55,599 nucleotides of DNA from Pricia antarctica (GCA_011050085.1 DRGL01000025.1:1-55599); one strand, 5' to 3'. Shown: positions 40,275-49,890, numbered from the stretch's first letter. Program-made: numbers and translations. The notes: generated by a model not told the origin, from the sequence alone.

Positions 40275-41333
40275 TTAAACAGTTTGCTTTATTTTTAAAT
40301 AGTCATTAAGTTTATTATACTCCAATCGCTTCATATAGTCTTCCATAAAAGAATAATCTGGGTCATTGTGCTCATTGATAGGAAGTAAAATTTTTTCCTT
40401 TTTCAATCTGTTTCCGCTTCTTTTATACCCGAAGTTGTATTTTCCTCTAACTTTGTCGGCCACAGTCGTAATGAATAAACCTATATGACGATTTAGATTT
40501 TGATTATATCCAACAGATATGTCAGATGTTGCAATAAAATCTTCTTCCTTATAAACTGAATATCCCATAGAACCTTCTCCATTTCGAATGAATGCTATAC
40601 CATTACCTCTATGCATTAATTTTTCATCCTTTTCTACCTGACATAGTACTCCGTTGTTTTGATTTGTTGCTCCCAGATAATTGACTCCTGATTTTATTTT
40701 ATTCAAATGATTCAGACCTTTTGATTTTCCTTGTGATAAGTTGAATAATTTTCCGATTTCAAACTCTTTCCATTCAATTTCACTAAGTGAAATTACCCCC
40801 CCCCATTCTATATCGTTGATTTTCAATGATATATATTTTTTGTACTTATTAAGTGATTTCATTTCCAAATCCCTCATAAACCTCTCCATAAATTCATAAT
40901 CAGGTTCTCCTTTAACATTTACAGGAAGAAGAATTTTTTCTTTTTTTATCCGGGTATCATTAATTTCACGATTGAAACTATACTTTTCAGAAATGCGACT
41001 AACAACACTTGATAAAAAAAGATAGACATATTTGTTAAAATTTGAATTTTCTAATTTGGTAACGTGGTCACTTGCAACAAATTCAAAAGGTTGATAAAAG
41101 CAAGCCCCCACACTTCCGCTATTAGCAAGTGAAAGGCAGTTTGAAAAAATACGAACGCCTTCATTATTACTAATATGACCATCAACACCATTGTTAGAAG
41201 CTGTTGAAGAAACATAAGGTGTTTTACCTTTTTTATGGTCTGCCTTTCTTAATCTTTTGCCTCTCTGAATTTTTGGAAATATTTCTTTAAAGTCGAACTC
41301 TTTCCATTCTTTCTTTTTTAAATCTAAATCCAT
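40275..41333 (-). CDS. Restriction-modification specificity subunit (BcgIB/HsdS-like)
   Basis: 352 residues from ATG 41333, 1 base after the upstream stop; a start 30 bases earlier overlaps it. Two similar target-recognition halves are seen: WKEFDFKEIFPKIQRGKRLR ... RIKKEKILLPVNVKGEPDYE and WKEFEIGKLFNLSQGKSKGL ... RLKKEKILLPINEHNDPDYS, each ending in a helix FMERFMRDLEM / FMEDYMKRLEY. Two TRDs imply a bipartite recognition sequence. Together with the fused nuclease-methylase it makes a BcgI-type enzyme. Confidence 0.88.
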   Translation of the reverse strand: MDLDLKKKEWKEFDFKEIFPKIQRGKRLRKADHKKGKTPYVSSTASNNGVDGHISNNEGVRIFSNCLSLANSGSVGACFYQPFEFVASDHVTKLENSNFNKYVYLFLSSVVSRISEKYSFNREINDTRIKKEKILLPVNVKGEPDYEFMERFMRDLEMKSLNKYKKYISLKINDIEWGGVISLSEIEWKEFEIGKLFNLSQGKSKGLNHLNKIKSGVNYLGATNQNNGVLCQVEKDEKLMHRGNGIAFIRNGEGSMGYSVYKEEDFIATSDISVGYNQNLNRHIGLFITTVADKVRGKYNFGYKRSGNRLKKEKILLPINEHNDPDYSFMEDYMKRLEYNKLNDYLKIKQTV

Positions 41334-41334
41334 T

Positions 41335-43233
41335 TTATTTTGCTTTTTCGAATAAATGTTCATTCCCCTGCATAATCATATTAAACTCAAAAGTCAAATA
41401 GTCTACAATTGTATTTTCAAAATCTATTATTCTGGGTATTTCGTCATTAAAATAGTAGAATGAATGTAACCATTCATCAGATGGTTCTATTGTGGTTTTA
41501 ACCATAAATTTAGTTTCGGCATCATCCCTGTCAAACCAACAATCCAAAAGTTTAACTTTTCTTTCTTTAGCACGTTCCGTTTTAACTGGACCTATATGCT
41601 TATTTATAACAAAACCATCATCTTCAAAATTGAAGAATTTGACTCTTTTCTTGGCATCGTGCGGTTTATGAGCCTTAAAAATTGCAATACACGGATTTGT
41701 CCCAATACGATAAAAGGTTTCTTTATTGAGTGTAATTACCCCTTGCAGGGAATGATTTTCAAGAATTCTTTTCTTAGCCTGTTTATCTTCTTTACGCTTC
41801 CCCACCATTGTAGATTGAGGTACAATGGCTAAACAAATAGCATTGTCGCCTAAACTGTTTAGTAAGTGTTCAATAAAATGAATTTCAGACAAATGGGCAG
41901 TATCCTTTCCTTTGGCTTGAGAATATGGCGGATTGATAAAACCAACCGTATAATTTTGTTTTCTCAATTCTTTTGCCTCCATTGCTAAAAAGTTCCCTGG
42001 TACCAGCTGACTTTTTCCGTCGTCCCTTAAAATCATATTAGTGGTTGCAATGGAAAACATATCTTCACGAATTTCAATACCGTGCAATTGATTAGATTTG
42101 ATATGCTTCTTCTGCTCCTCGGTTTCTGCCATATTCTCCATTTGGTGCATTGCAGATATAAGAAAACCAGCCGTTCCACAGCAAGGGTCTAATATTATGT
42201 CTGTGGGTTTTAGCTGAACGAGGTCGCAAAATAACTCGGTAATGTGTGGTGGTGTTAATACCACTCCAAGGCTTTTGCCATCGCCTCCGCTATACTTCAT
42301 AAACTCTCCATAAAAATTACCCAAAACATCTTCCTTTACGTTTGCGGTAATAGAAGCCAATATTTTTGTTTGGACAAATTCAGTAAAATACTTTAAAGGT
42401 GTTTTTTCTAACCGTTCATCAACTTGGTTAAGTAATGTTCGGTCCCTAATAATATTGAATTGACGAAGTACCTTGTCTTTTTTAGTTTGCGGTGTTACCT
42501 TAACACGCTTCATATAATCTTCGATAGCATCGAAAATTTTTTCTCCATCAGTTCTTACTTCATCGCCATTTAAATCTTCAACTTTAAAGTTCCTATCACT
42601 TAACGCAAGAAGAATTGCTGATACAACCAACGGTTTCTCCTTATCCCCCAATTGACCATAATTTCTCAATGCCTCGTGTAAAACCGCAGACTGTCTTATT
42701 AACTCTTCTGATTCTAAAACTTCTGGTGGTGTTTCTCCCAGCACTTGTTCACGGTAATACCTATCTATATTGGACGAAGAAAAATTTTCAAAATTTTCTA
42801 CGGGTTGCAACAATTTATACTCATTTTGCTCAATGAAAATAGGACGGATTATATGATGTTTTTCGTCCCCAGAACAACCAAAAGCAAATACCTTTTTGAA
42901 GTTGGTGTTATCTACTATATGTTTACCATAATGTAAAGCACCGTTTTCAGCATAGTCTTTCAGAGATTTGGCGTCAGTCTTATATTCAGCTGCATCTTCA
43001 TTAACAAAGTTTGCCTGTTTCTCTAAATCGACTTTATTTTCAATAACAATAATAAAATCGTTTGAGATTCCTACGAACTCTGGAAATCCAACCCTGCCTG
43101 TACCTTTTTTAGAGGCAGTTTTTAATGCATCATTTATTTCCTTGATTGTGCTTCCATCAGCACTATACTTTATTTTAGCAGCATCTAAAAGTTTGCTAAT
43201 GAAAATATCAAGGTTTTTCTCTTTTTTACTCAC
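41335..43233 (-). CDS. BcgI-like fused nuclease and N6-adenine methyltransferase
   Basis: 632 residues. The N-terminal PD-(D/E)xK-like nuclease shows FPEFVGISNDFIIVIENKVD (D59, E65, K67). A methylase of the HsdM gamma type follows: motif I DPCCGTAGF (D349), then FINPPYSQ (N434-PPY). In BcgI-type (IIB/IIG) systems one such subunit with a separate specificity subunit methylates adenine and cuts DNA. All catalytic residues are present. It overlaps the C-protein gene by 8 bases. Confidence 0.9.
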   Translation of the reverse strand: MSKKEKNLDIFISKLLDAAKIKYSADGSTIKEINDALKTASKKGTGRVGFPEFVGISNDFIIVIENKVDLEKQANFVNEDAAEYKTDAKSLKDYAENGALHYGKHIVDNTNFKKVFAFGCSGDEKHHIIRPIFIEQNEYKLLQPVENFENFSSSNIDRYYREQVLGETPPEVLESEELIRQSAVLHEALRNYGQLGDKEKPLVVSAILLALSDRNFKVEDLNGDEVRTDGEKIFDAIEDYMKRVKVTPQTKKDKVLRQFNIIRDRTLLNQVDERLEKTPLKYFTEFVQTKILASITANVKEDVLGNFYGEFMKYSGGDGKSLGVVLTPPHITELFCDLVQLKPTDIILDPCCGTAGFLISAMHQMENMAETEEQKKHIKSNQLHGIEIREDMFSIATTNMILRDDGKSQLVPGNFLAMEAKELRKQNYTVGFINPPYSQAKGKDTAHLSEIHFIEHLLNSLGDNAICLAIVPQSTMVGKRKEDKQAKKRILENHSLQGVITLNKETFYRIGTNPCIAIFKAHKPHDAKKRVKFFNFEDDGFVINKHIGPVKTERAKERKVKLLDCWFDRDDAETKFMVKTTIEPSDEWLHSFYYFNDEIPRIIDFENTIVDYLTFEFNMIMQGNEHLFEKAK

Positions 43234-43429
43234 TTGTTTTTGATTTATCGATTAGCAGGTCTTTTGCAGAAACTTCAAGTATTTCAGCAATTTGGTATAA
43301 ATCCTCTAAACTTGGTTGCCTCTTGTTACGAGCATATTCATTTATAGAATTGTAACTTTTATCCATTTGGCTGGCCAGCCAAGTTTGTGAGATTCCTTTT
43401 GTTTTTAGAACTTCTTTAATTCGGTTCAT
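43226..43429 (-). CDS. XRE-family controller protein of the restriction operon
   Basis: 67 residues, all helix-turn-helix: MNRIKEVLKTKGISQTWLAS, DKSYNSINEYARNKRQPSLE, then LYQIAEILEVSAKDLLI. Size and position match C-proteins that delay endonuclease expression in restriction-modification systems until methylation is complete. It overlaps the nuclease-methylase gene by 8 bases. An array of inverted CACTAT/ATAGTG half-sites lies directly upstream. Confidence 0.88.
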   Translation of the reverse strand: MNRIKEVLKTKGISQTWLASQMDKSYNSINEYARNKRQPSLEDLYQIAEILEVSAKDLLIDKSKTSE

Positions 43430-43470
43430 TTTTAAACCTAATTTGTTAATAGGGCTTAAAGATAAAAAAG

Positions 43471-43511
43471 TTCACTATATTTTGTGGAATATATCCACTA
43501 TTTTATAGTGG
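43471..43511. promoter_or_regulatory. C-box-like operator array of the restriction operon
   Basis: Half-sites in alternating orientation: CACTAT (43473-43478), GTGGA (43484-43488), TCCAC (43494-43498), CCACTAT (43495-43501) and ATAGTGG (43505-43511). They form the dyads GTGGA-N5-TCCAC and CCACTAT-N3-ATAGTGG, about 45-80 bases before the C-protein start. Tandem dyads are the classic layout of C-protein operators. The rest of the 216-base gap 43430-43645 has no supported gene. Confidence 0.65.
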
Positions 43512-43645
43512 TATTTAATTTAGTGAGACACTTGTACACAATGATTAGATATCAATTACCACATCATTTTGAAATTAGAGATAAGTATCGCAAAAGGAAA
43601 CTTTCTTTTTGTAGTAAAGGTTAGCGAGTATTTTTTAAGAAGTGA

Positions 43646-44749
43646 TTACGGTTTAATTATATTACTCAAGGCTAAATTTATTTCATTCAATTTTTCTTGA
43701 TAAATGGATTCGGCACTCAAATATTCCTTAGTGTAATACTCTATATGTGAGGCATAATCTTTTGAATCTTTGATTAATTTTTCAGATTGCCTTAAAAAAA
43801 TTTGTGTTTTTGATAAGAGATTATTGAGTTGTGGACTCAATAAATTATCTTGTCTGTAAATGCTCATTATTCCATCAAACAAGGGGCCAACTATATTCTC
43901 TCTAAAATCTGAAATTGAGTTCGAAATTTCATCAGTTGGAACACCATCTTCAATTTGCTGATTTCTCGCTTCGGTAATCGCAACCGTTGCTTCTTTAAAA
44001 TCATTTAGAATTTGGAAAGCTGTATCAGTAAGCAATAGAGGATTATCGCCACCATATGATGCAATGGTTTCATTCCGTAATTCACTAACAGAATCAATTA
44101 ATTCATCCAAAATTACTGAAATACGAATGCTATGGCTATATTTTTTATCCAAATGGATTTTATGCTTTTGCATCATTTCTTCTGTCGACTTGTTGTAGAA
44201 ATCTGCAACGCTATAAAGATTCGCGTAAAGTTTTTCCCAATCTTTACCAGGTTTAAATTGAAGAAAGCCTCTGTAGACTAAAGTATTATCTAATTTTAAA
44301 ATTAAACTTGGATACGTGTTAGGGTGAAATGACATTCTATTCATTTCTGTAGAGTCCTCAAGTTCTTTAGCACTATACTCAAATGCAGTTGTAGCTTGTT
44401 TTATGTTGGCTTCGTAGAGCCTCTCAACGTATATTTGTACAACACCTAAAGCACTTTTTAATTCCGTCTTTCTCTCTTTAATTTTTTCTTCTTCTTGAAA
44501 TGTCGCTTGACGTCGCTGGTAAACGAGGTCGAGAACTACGAACATTATAGTAATAAAGGATAAAATACCAGATAATAAGCCACCATAAGCTGATATAATA
44601 TTATCCTTACTGGTAAAATCAAAGTTAAAGAAAGACCAGTTTGCTGTTTCGTTAGCAGCATCAAACGATAGGATAACAAGAAATGTAAGGATTAATGTTA
44701 TAATGCCTAAAATGCAATATAATATTATATGAAATTGACGACGACTCAA
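43646..44749 (-). CDS. Two-TM membrane protein with cytoplasmic coiled-coil; partner of a GHKL ATPase-nuclease
   Basis: 367 residues, family not recognised. Two membrane helices (about 8-28 and 57-76, LLSGILSFITIMFVVLDLVY) are followed by a long helical cytoplasmic part rich in Glu, Lys and Ser with probable coiled coils (about 80-110, 310-365). This layout, short membrane anchor then long cytosolic sensor/effector, is common in abortive-infection effectors. It starts 2 bases after the GHKL gene, so the two are translated together. No function is known; membrane effector is inference from context. Confidence 0.7.
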   Translation of the reverse strand: MSRRQFHIILYCILGIITLILTFLVILSFDAANETANWSFFNFDFTSKDNIISAYGGLLSGILSFITIMFVVLDLVYQRRQATFQEEEKIKERKTELKSALGVVQIYVERLYEANIKQATTAFEYSAKELEDSTEMNRMSFHPNTYPSLILKLDNTLVYRGFLQFKPGKDWEKLYANLYSVADFYNKSTEEMMQKHKIHLDKKYSHSIRISVILDELIDSVSELRNETIASYGGDNPLLLTDTAFQILNDFKEATVAITEARNQQIEDGVPTDEISNSISDFRENIVGPLFDGIMSIYRQDNLLSPQLNNLLSKTQIFLRQSEKLIKDSKDYASHIEYYTKEYLSAESIYQEKLNEINLALSNIIKP

Positions 44750-44751
44750 AT

Positions 44752-46761
44752 TTATTGGGTTGGTAAGTTTAGCTTATCAAATAAAATTTGATTTCTCTTT
44801 CTTGAATCCTTGACCATTTTATCAAAACTTATTATCTCGGTATAAAGCTCAAAATTACTATTGTAAGCGAAAAATCCTTGATTGTCTGGGTGAGCTGTGA
44901 AACCAGCTTTTTTCGCTAACGTTCTCAATTTCGGTGTTAGGTCTGAAATTATATATGCATAATAAGGTGTTCCTTTTCTTACGCTTATAGGACGTCCGTT
45001 GGCATCTAAGGCATTATTTTCTTGAATCTCAATCACATAATTCAAGACTTGTGTAATCGGATTGTCTGCTTCATTATAATCGTCTCTCATTGGCTTTTTA
45101 AATTCAACAATTACAATTGAAGAATAATTATCACTTTCATTGAGAAGATGTGCCTTGTTAAAGACAACTAAATCAGGCCTTTTCAGAGAAGTAGATTCTG
45201 TCCTTTTGTTACTTGTAAGAGGTATATCAGATGCCAAATAGTCGTGAAAAGCCAATCTTTCATCAATTACCCATAAGTTGTGTTCTTCTAATTGTATTTC
45301 ATCAGAGGTTTTCTTGACTGGGAAAATGAGATTGTGAATAATTTCTTCTTTCGAGTATTTATCATTCTTGGATTTTTTTAAGTGTTTGCTCAGATGTTTT
45401 AAAATGTAAGACCTGTGCACTACATATTCAGCGAGTTTAGAGTTCCCGACTTCAATTATTTTATTATATAAATCGGTGTGCGTTTCATCAAAAGCAGCCT
45501 TGTGGTCAATTTCTTTAATTGAGTCCAACATTTTGTTTGCTTCACGCTTTACATCTCGCTCAAGCTCATTCTGAAGTTTAAAAAGTTCTATCTCTAATTT
45601 TTTACCTCCAAGATTTGAAGAAATCTTTTTTAGTTCTTCCAGTTTGTATTTCTCTAAATATCGATATCGTGGATGTCTGCTTACAAATTTTCTAATATTT
45701 TCAAGTCGATCTTGTTCAATAATATTGATATATTCTTGGTAGAGTTCTCTAACAATAGCTACAGCTTTTTCACTTACTTCTATTTTTTCTATTTCTTTTG
45801 GAAAAAATTCGTCTGCTTTTGAAAAAGATATTTCTGTTCGCTCCTCATTAACTTTATCATCCAAATAATCACTCGAAACGTAAACCGCCAAAGAAAACTT
45901 CTCGCCTTCCTCATCGGTCAATGGTTGCTTCAGTTCAGGTATAAAATCAGTTAACTTATCACTCATTACCTCTCTGCGGTGAGCTCTATAATGAATTTTA
46001 TTATCAGGTTTTGATGTATACATCTTAACTATTTCGAAGTCAAAATTATGACCCTTAATTTTTGCGCTTTTTCTGTCTAAAGAATCACGGGTGTAATTTT
46101 TAAAATAGTCGTTTACCACTATTTCATCATAATCGTCCTTTAAAATTATCCTTGGACAATCTTGCTCCCTGAAAAAACTAAAGCAATGCTCGATAATTTT
46201 AATAGCAATGTCTTCCAAATCACTATTTGTCCATTGCTGAAAACGCTCATTTAAATTTTTAAGATACACACACGTGCGTCTTTGAGGATTAGGTGTTTCA
46301 ACTTTTTTATCCTGTGGATTTTCCACACCGTCTTTACTAATTTTAAACTCAAATTGACGACGGTTATAATGGCCGTTTTGACGATAAACACTATCAATTT
46401 GTACGCTGCTAAAAGCTCTTAGCCAAGTTATTCTACCTATGCCTTTTCCACCTTTGTTATACTTGTAACTGGAATGAGCCAAATTGAAAGAGTCCCAGTT
46501 GTCTGGATTGAAGCCGATACCATTGTCTGTAATTTTAAATGCGATAATTGGTTTTTTCTTATCAAAGTTGGAATCATTATTCTCACTACCTAAATTTTCC
46601 TGAGGTAATCTTTCAGCTTCTATCTCAATAAATCCTGGGTTATTGGAATTGAGTTCCTCAATAGCGTGGATAGAGTTTACGAGAGCTTCAAATAGTGGCA
46701 ATAAAGCCTTATTACTTGCTAATTTTTTTTCACGAACTTTACCTGCAATATCTATACGCAT
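44752..46761 (-). CDS. GHKL ATPase fused to a PD-(D/E)xK-like nuclease
   Basis: 669 residues from ATG 46761 (MRIDIAGKVREKKLASNKAL); a longer frame adds 11 residues of unlikely sequence. The GHKL (MutL/MORC/Hsp90-type) fold shows the N-box EALVNSIHA (E25, N29), G1 box DNGIGF (79-84) and G2 box GGKGIGR (104-110). A long helical, transducer-like region with coiled coil (about 320-440) follows. The C-terminal domain has RPDLVVF (D530) and VIVEFKKP (E553, K555), a PD-(D/E)xK-type nuclease core. GHKL-REase fusions are known from genomic surveys of restriction-linked MORC-like ATPases. Operon with the membrane protein; lies in the ICE defence island. Confidence 0.8.
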   Translation of the reverse strand: MRIDIAGKVREKKLASNKALLPLFEALVNSIHAIEELNSNNPGFIEIEAERLPQENLGSENNDSNFDKKKPIIAFKITDNGIGFNPDNWDSFNLAHSSYKYNKGGKGIGRITWLRAFSSVQIDSVYRQNGHYNRRQFEFKISKDGVENPQDKKVETPNPQRRTCVYLKNLNERFQQWTNSDLEDIAIKIIEHCFSFFREQDCPRIILKDDYDEIVVNDYFKNYTRDSLDRKSAKIKGHNFDFEIVKMYTSKPDNKIHYRAHRREVMSDKLTDFIPELKQPLTDEEGEKFSLAVYVSSDYLDDKVNEERTEISFSKADEFFPKEIEKIEVSEKAVAIVRELYQEYINIIEQDRLENIRKFVSRHPRYRYLEKYKLEELKKISSNLGGKKLEIELFKLQNELERDVKREANKMLDSIKEIDHKAAFDETHTDLYNKIIEVGNSKLAEYVVHRSYILKHLSKHLKKSKNDKYSKEEIIHNLIFPVKKTSDEIQLEEHNLWVIDERLAFHDYLASDIPLTSNKRTESTSLKRPDLVVFNKAHLLNESDNYSSIVIVEFKKPMRDDYNEADNPITQVLNYVIEIQENNALDANGRPISVRKGTPYYAYIISDLTPKLRTLAKKAGFTAHPDNQGFFAYNSNFELYTEIISFDKMVKDSRKRNQILFDKLNLPTQ

Positions 46762-46879
46762 TATAACTTTTGTAGTTTTAAAAGAGTTGCACAATTTACA
46801 TAAATTTTAAGGGTCTCTATCATTTCAATAAACTTTCTATATAGTGATATGATTTCTTAACTATTTATTTGTTGATTTT

Positions 46880-48463
46880 TCAATTTCGAAATATCGACCT
46901 CGCCTCATCATAAACCCGCTCAAAATTAACCGCTAAATCCGCTTGGGAATATTGCTTGGATTCTTCAGGAAGTTGCCTTTGAATTCGGGCTAATTTAAAC
47001 TGCACTTTCTTATCCTTCCCATCAGCATAGGTAATAAATTCGCCCTGCTTCAATCGAAAAAAAACATCTGCTCTAATCTTCGGGATTTCCTTTTCGCCCG
47101 TTGTGATTCGTGTGTCAAAATCAAGATTATGCCCTCGGCTTATGCTTTTAGTTGGGTCTTTGATGATTTCAAAAAAGCGCTCATAGTATTTGGCGGTATC
47201 AGGGTCATTTACCTTACCGAAAAACTGGTAAGACAAGTTGCTCAATATTGCTTTGCTTGCCTTGTCGCCATACATAATATCGTTCTGTATCTTATCCTGC
47301 ATCACGTAAATGGTAGCAATATCATAACTTCTAAGTGTTGCCGGAATACGGTGCATATTTAACAGTCGTATTGTTGGTGCTTCTTCCATCAGCAAGAAAG
47401 ACGGTTTGGAATTCCGCACACTCATTTGTTTGGTAATGGTGTGGATTATGGTTGCTATGACAGGTGAATAGGATGTCTCATATTTTGGATTGTTCACTAC
47501 CGAAATGATTGCAGGGTTTTCTTCGCTATTAATGTTCAATAACACTTCGTCTGCGGATAATGCCATAAAAATGCGCTGTGTACTAATTCGTTTCAACGCA
47601 TTCGCCAGAGTACTTTTCACACCAGCGGTCTGTCTGTCTGAATCCTTTCCGCTAATAAAAGCATCTGCCATTGCTCTCGATGTGGTGTTGGTTTCCAAAA
47701 ACTGGATAAGGCTATCCGTATCGAGCATTTGATATATGGCTATTAAATGTGGTAACGTACAGTATTTAGGATAATCGCATTTCAGTTTCCAAATCAATCC
47801 CCCTATCAAACCTTCCGCAGCATCGTTAAAGAATTTGGTTGTTCCTGTAGTTCCGCTTTCCCTTTGTTCCAAAAGGTTTTCGATCAGTACCCGTGACACC
47901 TCATTTACGCTTTCCTCGTTCTCTAAATAGCGTGGCGCAATAGGATTTACCCTATGGATGATTTTATCGAAGGAAATGACCTTAAACGGGATATCGCTAT
48001 CCTTAAAAAGTGGAAAGGCCATTTCGGTCAGTTCAAAATCCTTGTAATCGTGAATGATTCCACAAAAGTGCTCTTTCCGGAAATGTTTGAGAAATCCATA
48101 AACGACACTTTCGGTCTTTCCACTTCCGGCAGAACCGATTATGGATGCGCCACGTTTAATATTATCTAATTTGAAATTTCCCTTGGTAGTAGCAAAATTG
48201 ACTTGATATTTTCTATCGCTATTTTGTGCATTTTCAGTCTTATGCAAAAAAACATATAGTCCTATATTAATTAACATTAAAGGACACACCAGATAAAGCA
48301 GTATCGATACTAATTCGTTCTGCTCGGTTAAATAGAAAACCAAGCACGAAAGCATTATGAAATTCAAGAAAAGCGCATACTTGCTCACTCGAAACATCGC
48401 ATAGAAAACGGTACTGGCCACAGCAATAATTGAAAGTATGGTTATGAGATTGTCTATTTCCAT
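46880..48463 (-). CDS. mobC: Type IV coupling protein (VirD4-like; MobC/TraG-type)
   Basis: 527 residues. Two N-terminal membrane helices (about 5-25, 50-73), Walker A IIGSAGSGKTES (about 108-119), and the VirD4 core with LLMEEAPTIRLLNM (Walker B) and a Gln-rich YVMQDKIQNDIMYG. In CTnDOT-type elements it corresponds to MobC, delivering the relaxase-DNA complex to the T4SS. Spacing to MobB is 3 bases. The 118-base gap at 46762-46879 separates it from the GHKL gene and has no gene. Confidence 0.92.
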   Translation of the reverse strand: MEIDNLITILSIIAVASTVFYAMFRVSKYALFLNFIMLSCLVFYLTEQNELVSILLYLVCPLMLINIGLYVFLHKTENAQNSDRKYQVNFATTKGNFKLDNIKRGASIIGSAGSGKTESVVYGFLKHFRKEHFCGIIHDYKDFELTEMAFPLFKDSDIPFKVISFDKIIHRVNPIAPRYLENEESVNEVSRVLIENLLEQRESGTTGTTKFFNDAAEGLIGGLIWKLKCDYPKYCTLPHLIAIYQMLDTDSLIQFLETNTTSRAMADAFISGKDSDRQTAGVKSTLANALKRISTQRIFMALSADEVLLNINSEENPAIISVVNNPKYETSYSPVIATIIHTITKQMSVRNSKPSFLLMEEAPTIRLLNMHRIPATLRSYDIATIYVMQDKIQNDIMYGDKASKAILSNLSYQFFGKVNDPDTAKYYERFFEIIKDPTKSISRGHNLDFDTRITTGEKEIPKIRADVFFRLKQGEFITYADGKDKKVQFKLARIQRQLPEESKQYSQADLAVNFERVYDEARSIFRN

Positions 48464-48466
48464 ACC

Positions 48467-49498
48467 CTAAATTCCTATTGAACTTGATTTGATGGCCACT
48501 TCAGCACCACGTCTTAATCGTTTGAAAACACGAAGTGCGATTTGTGCTTGACTGACTGGAATACTTGGAACAATTGGCAAGCCACTTTTGGTAATCATTT
48601 TGAAAGCCAAAGCTTTTTCATTGGCTGGTAATTTCATCAAGGCGGCGAAATACAGGTTAGGATTCTTTACAAAATCTTTTTTTGCTTTGTAGGTCTCGGC
48701 AAAGTTGCGTTTGTAGCCAAAAGTTTTGTCAAACGTTTTTTCCGCTTTGGCGAAAAAGGCATCCCTATCAAAACCACGCTTTACCTTTTTGCCGTGCATT
48801 TCAACTTCCGAAGCTTTGTGTTTACTTCCAGGCGAAAGACTGACCGTATTAGAAGCATCCTTTCTGCTCACGATGATATGGATATGACTTTGGTTTCCAT
48901 CTTTCGCCATTCCCTGGACAATTCGTTTTCCATTTTGTTGATGTGGTGCTTGGCGTTCCAATTTGGCAATTTCCTTTTTCATCCTTTTAATATTCCCTTC
49001 AGCTCGTCCTTCTTGAATGTTTCTGATTTCGGTTTTCAGCTGAAGTATTTTTGTAGCAAAAGGTTGGTTTTCTTTAATTTGAAAATCTGTTCCTTTAAAG
49101 GTTCGTTGATGTTCAATTTTAGCGAAGTATTTTATGTCATCTATGGTTATGGGTCGTCCGTGAATTTCTCGATTGAAGCTGGCAACATAATCTTTCATCA
49201 GCTCACGAGTATAGGTTTTTAAATCTTGACTACTGTTCTGAAGTTTTCGCAATTCATATTTTGATGGGCTGACCGTAATCGAATAAAACTTGGGTTCTTT
49301 CTTTTTCAATTTTGCGGTGTTTCCATCAATTTCTTTGACCACTTCTTCAGCGGAAATTTCATCGCCATATTGGTTAAAAAAATGTTCCATATCCTGCTGT
49401 TCCAAACCTTGATTTTCCTTTTCTAAATAGCCTACAAAATCAGCTGAACTTTGTGAATAATTGTTGCCTAATTTTTGAGGTGTTATTGTAATGTACAT
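48467..49498 (-). CDS. mobB: MobB-type relaxase (DUF5712)
   Basis: 343 residues. MYITITPQKLGNNYSQSSAD at the start, KFYSITVSPSKYELRKL in the middle, and the metal-binding HIH in GNQSHIHIIVSRKD (H205, H207) identify the Bacteroidota relaxase of the DUF5712/MobB type. It nicks oriT and stays bound to the 5' end of the transferred strand. A helical C-terminus (about 235-343) may contact MobC. The preceding gene, BfmA-like, ends 11 bases upstream. Confidence 0.9.
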   Translation of the reverse strand: MYITITPQKLGNNYSQSSADFVGYLEKENQGLEQQDMEHFFNQYGDEISAEEVVKEIDGNTAKLKKKEPKFYSITVSPSKYELRKLQNSSQDLKTYTRELMKDYVASFNREIHGRPITIDDIKYFAKIEHQRTFKGTDFQIKENQPFATKILQLKTEIRNIQEGRAEGNIKRMKKEIAKLERQAPHQQNGKRIVQGMAKDGNQSHIHIIVSRKDASNTVSLSPGSKHKASEVEMHGKKVKRGFDRDAFFAKAEKTFDKTFGYKRNFAETYKAKKDFVKNPNLYFAALMKLPANEKALAFKMITKSGLPIVPSIPVSQAQIALRVFKRLRRGAEVAIKSSSIGI

Positions 49499-49509
49499 AG
49501 CTCAAATAT

Positions 49510-49890
49510 TTAGATTTGATTGCTCGGATTTTGCTTTTCACGAAAGCGTACTTCCTTCTTTTCTTCGGCATATTTCTTTTCTATAATAAGTGGTTTTTTG
49601 GTTGGTTCTTCTGTTTCAAAAAGAGATTGAATCATCGCCACCGTAGGTTTGGTTTGTGTCTTTTCTACGTCTCGCATTATGGCAATAACCGCATTGATTC
49701 TTTTGAGTAATTTAGCCTCAATGGTACGTCCAGTTGGTCCTAATTTTTCCTTTGGCGATATTTCGTTGTAGAAGAAAAAATCGAGCATCGTAGCCATTGC
49801 CTCGGTGTGCGATTTGAAGTAGGTGCGTGAAAAAGTTTGAAAACGTTTTGCGGTTTCCTTTTTAAATCTAATTCCAGTAAATGAGTCCAT
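49510..49890 (-). CDS. BfmA/BtgA-family mobilization accessory protein
   Basis: 126 residues. SFTGIRFKKETAKRFQTFSR and THTEAMATMLDFFFYNEISP-like sequence (SHTEAMATMLDFFFYNEISP) with a ribbon-helix-helix-type N-terminus match BfmA/BtgA proteins. A helical charged tail follows (about 85-126). It is the first gene of the mob operon and presumably binds oriT, which should lie just upstream (49891-50220). Confidence 0.85.
   Translation of the reverse strand: MDSFTGIRFKKETAKRFQTFSRTYFKSHTEAMATMLDFFFYNEISPKEKLGPTGRTIEAKLLKRINAVIAIMRDVEKTQTKPTVAMIQSLFETEEPTKKPLIIEKKYAEEKKEVRFREKQNPSNQI

Noticed and set aside
43545-43624. Short plus-strand frame MIRYQLPHHFEIRDKYRKRK... in the gap before the membrane protein
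   Set aside because: 27 codons, no neighbour on the same strand, no recognisable start signal; not supported.
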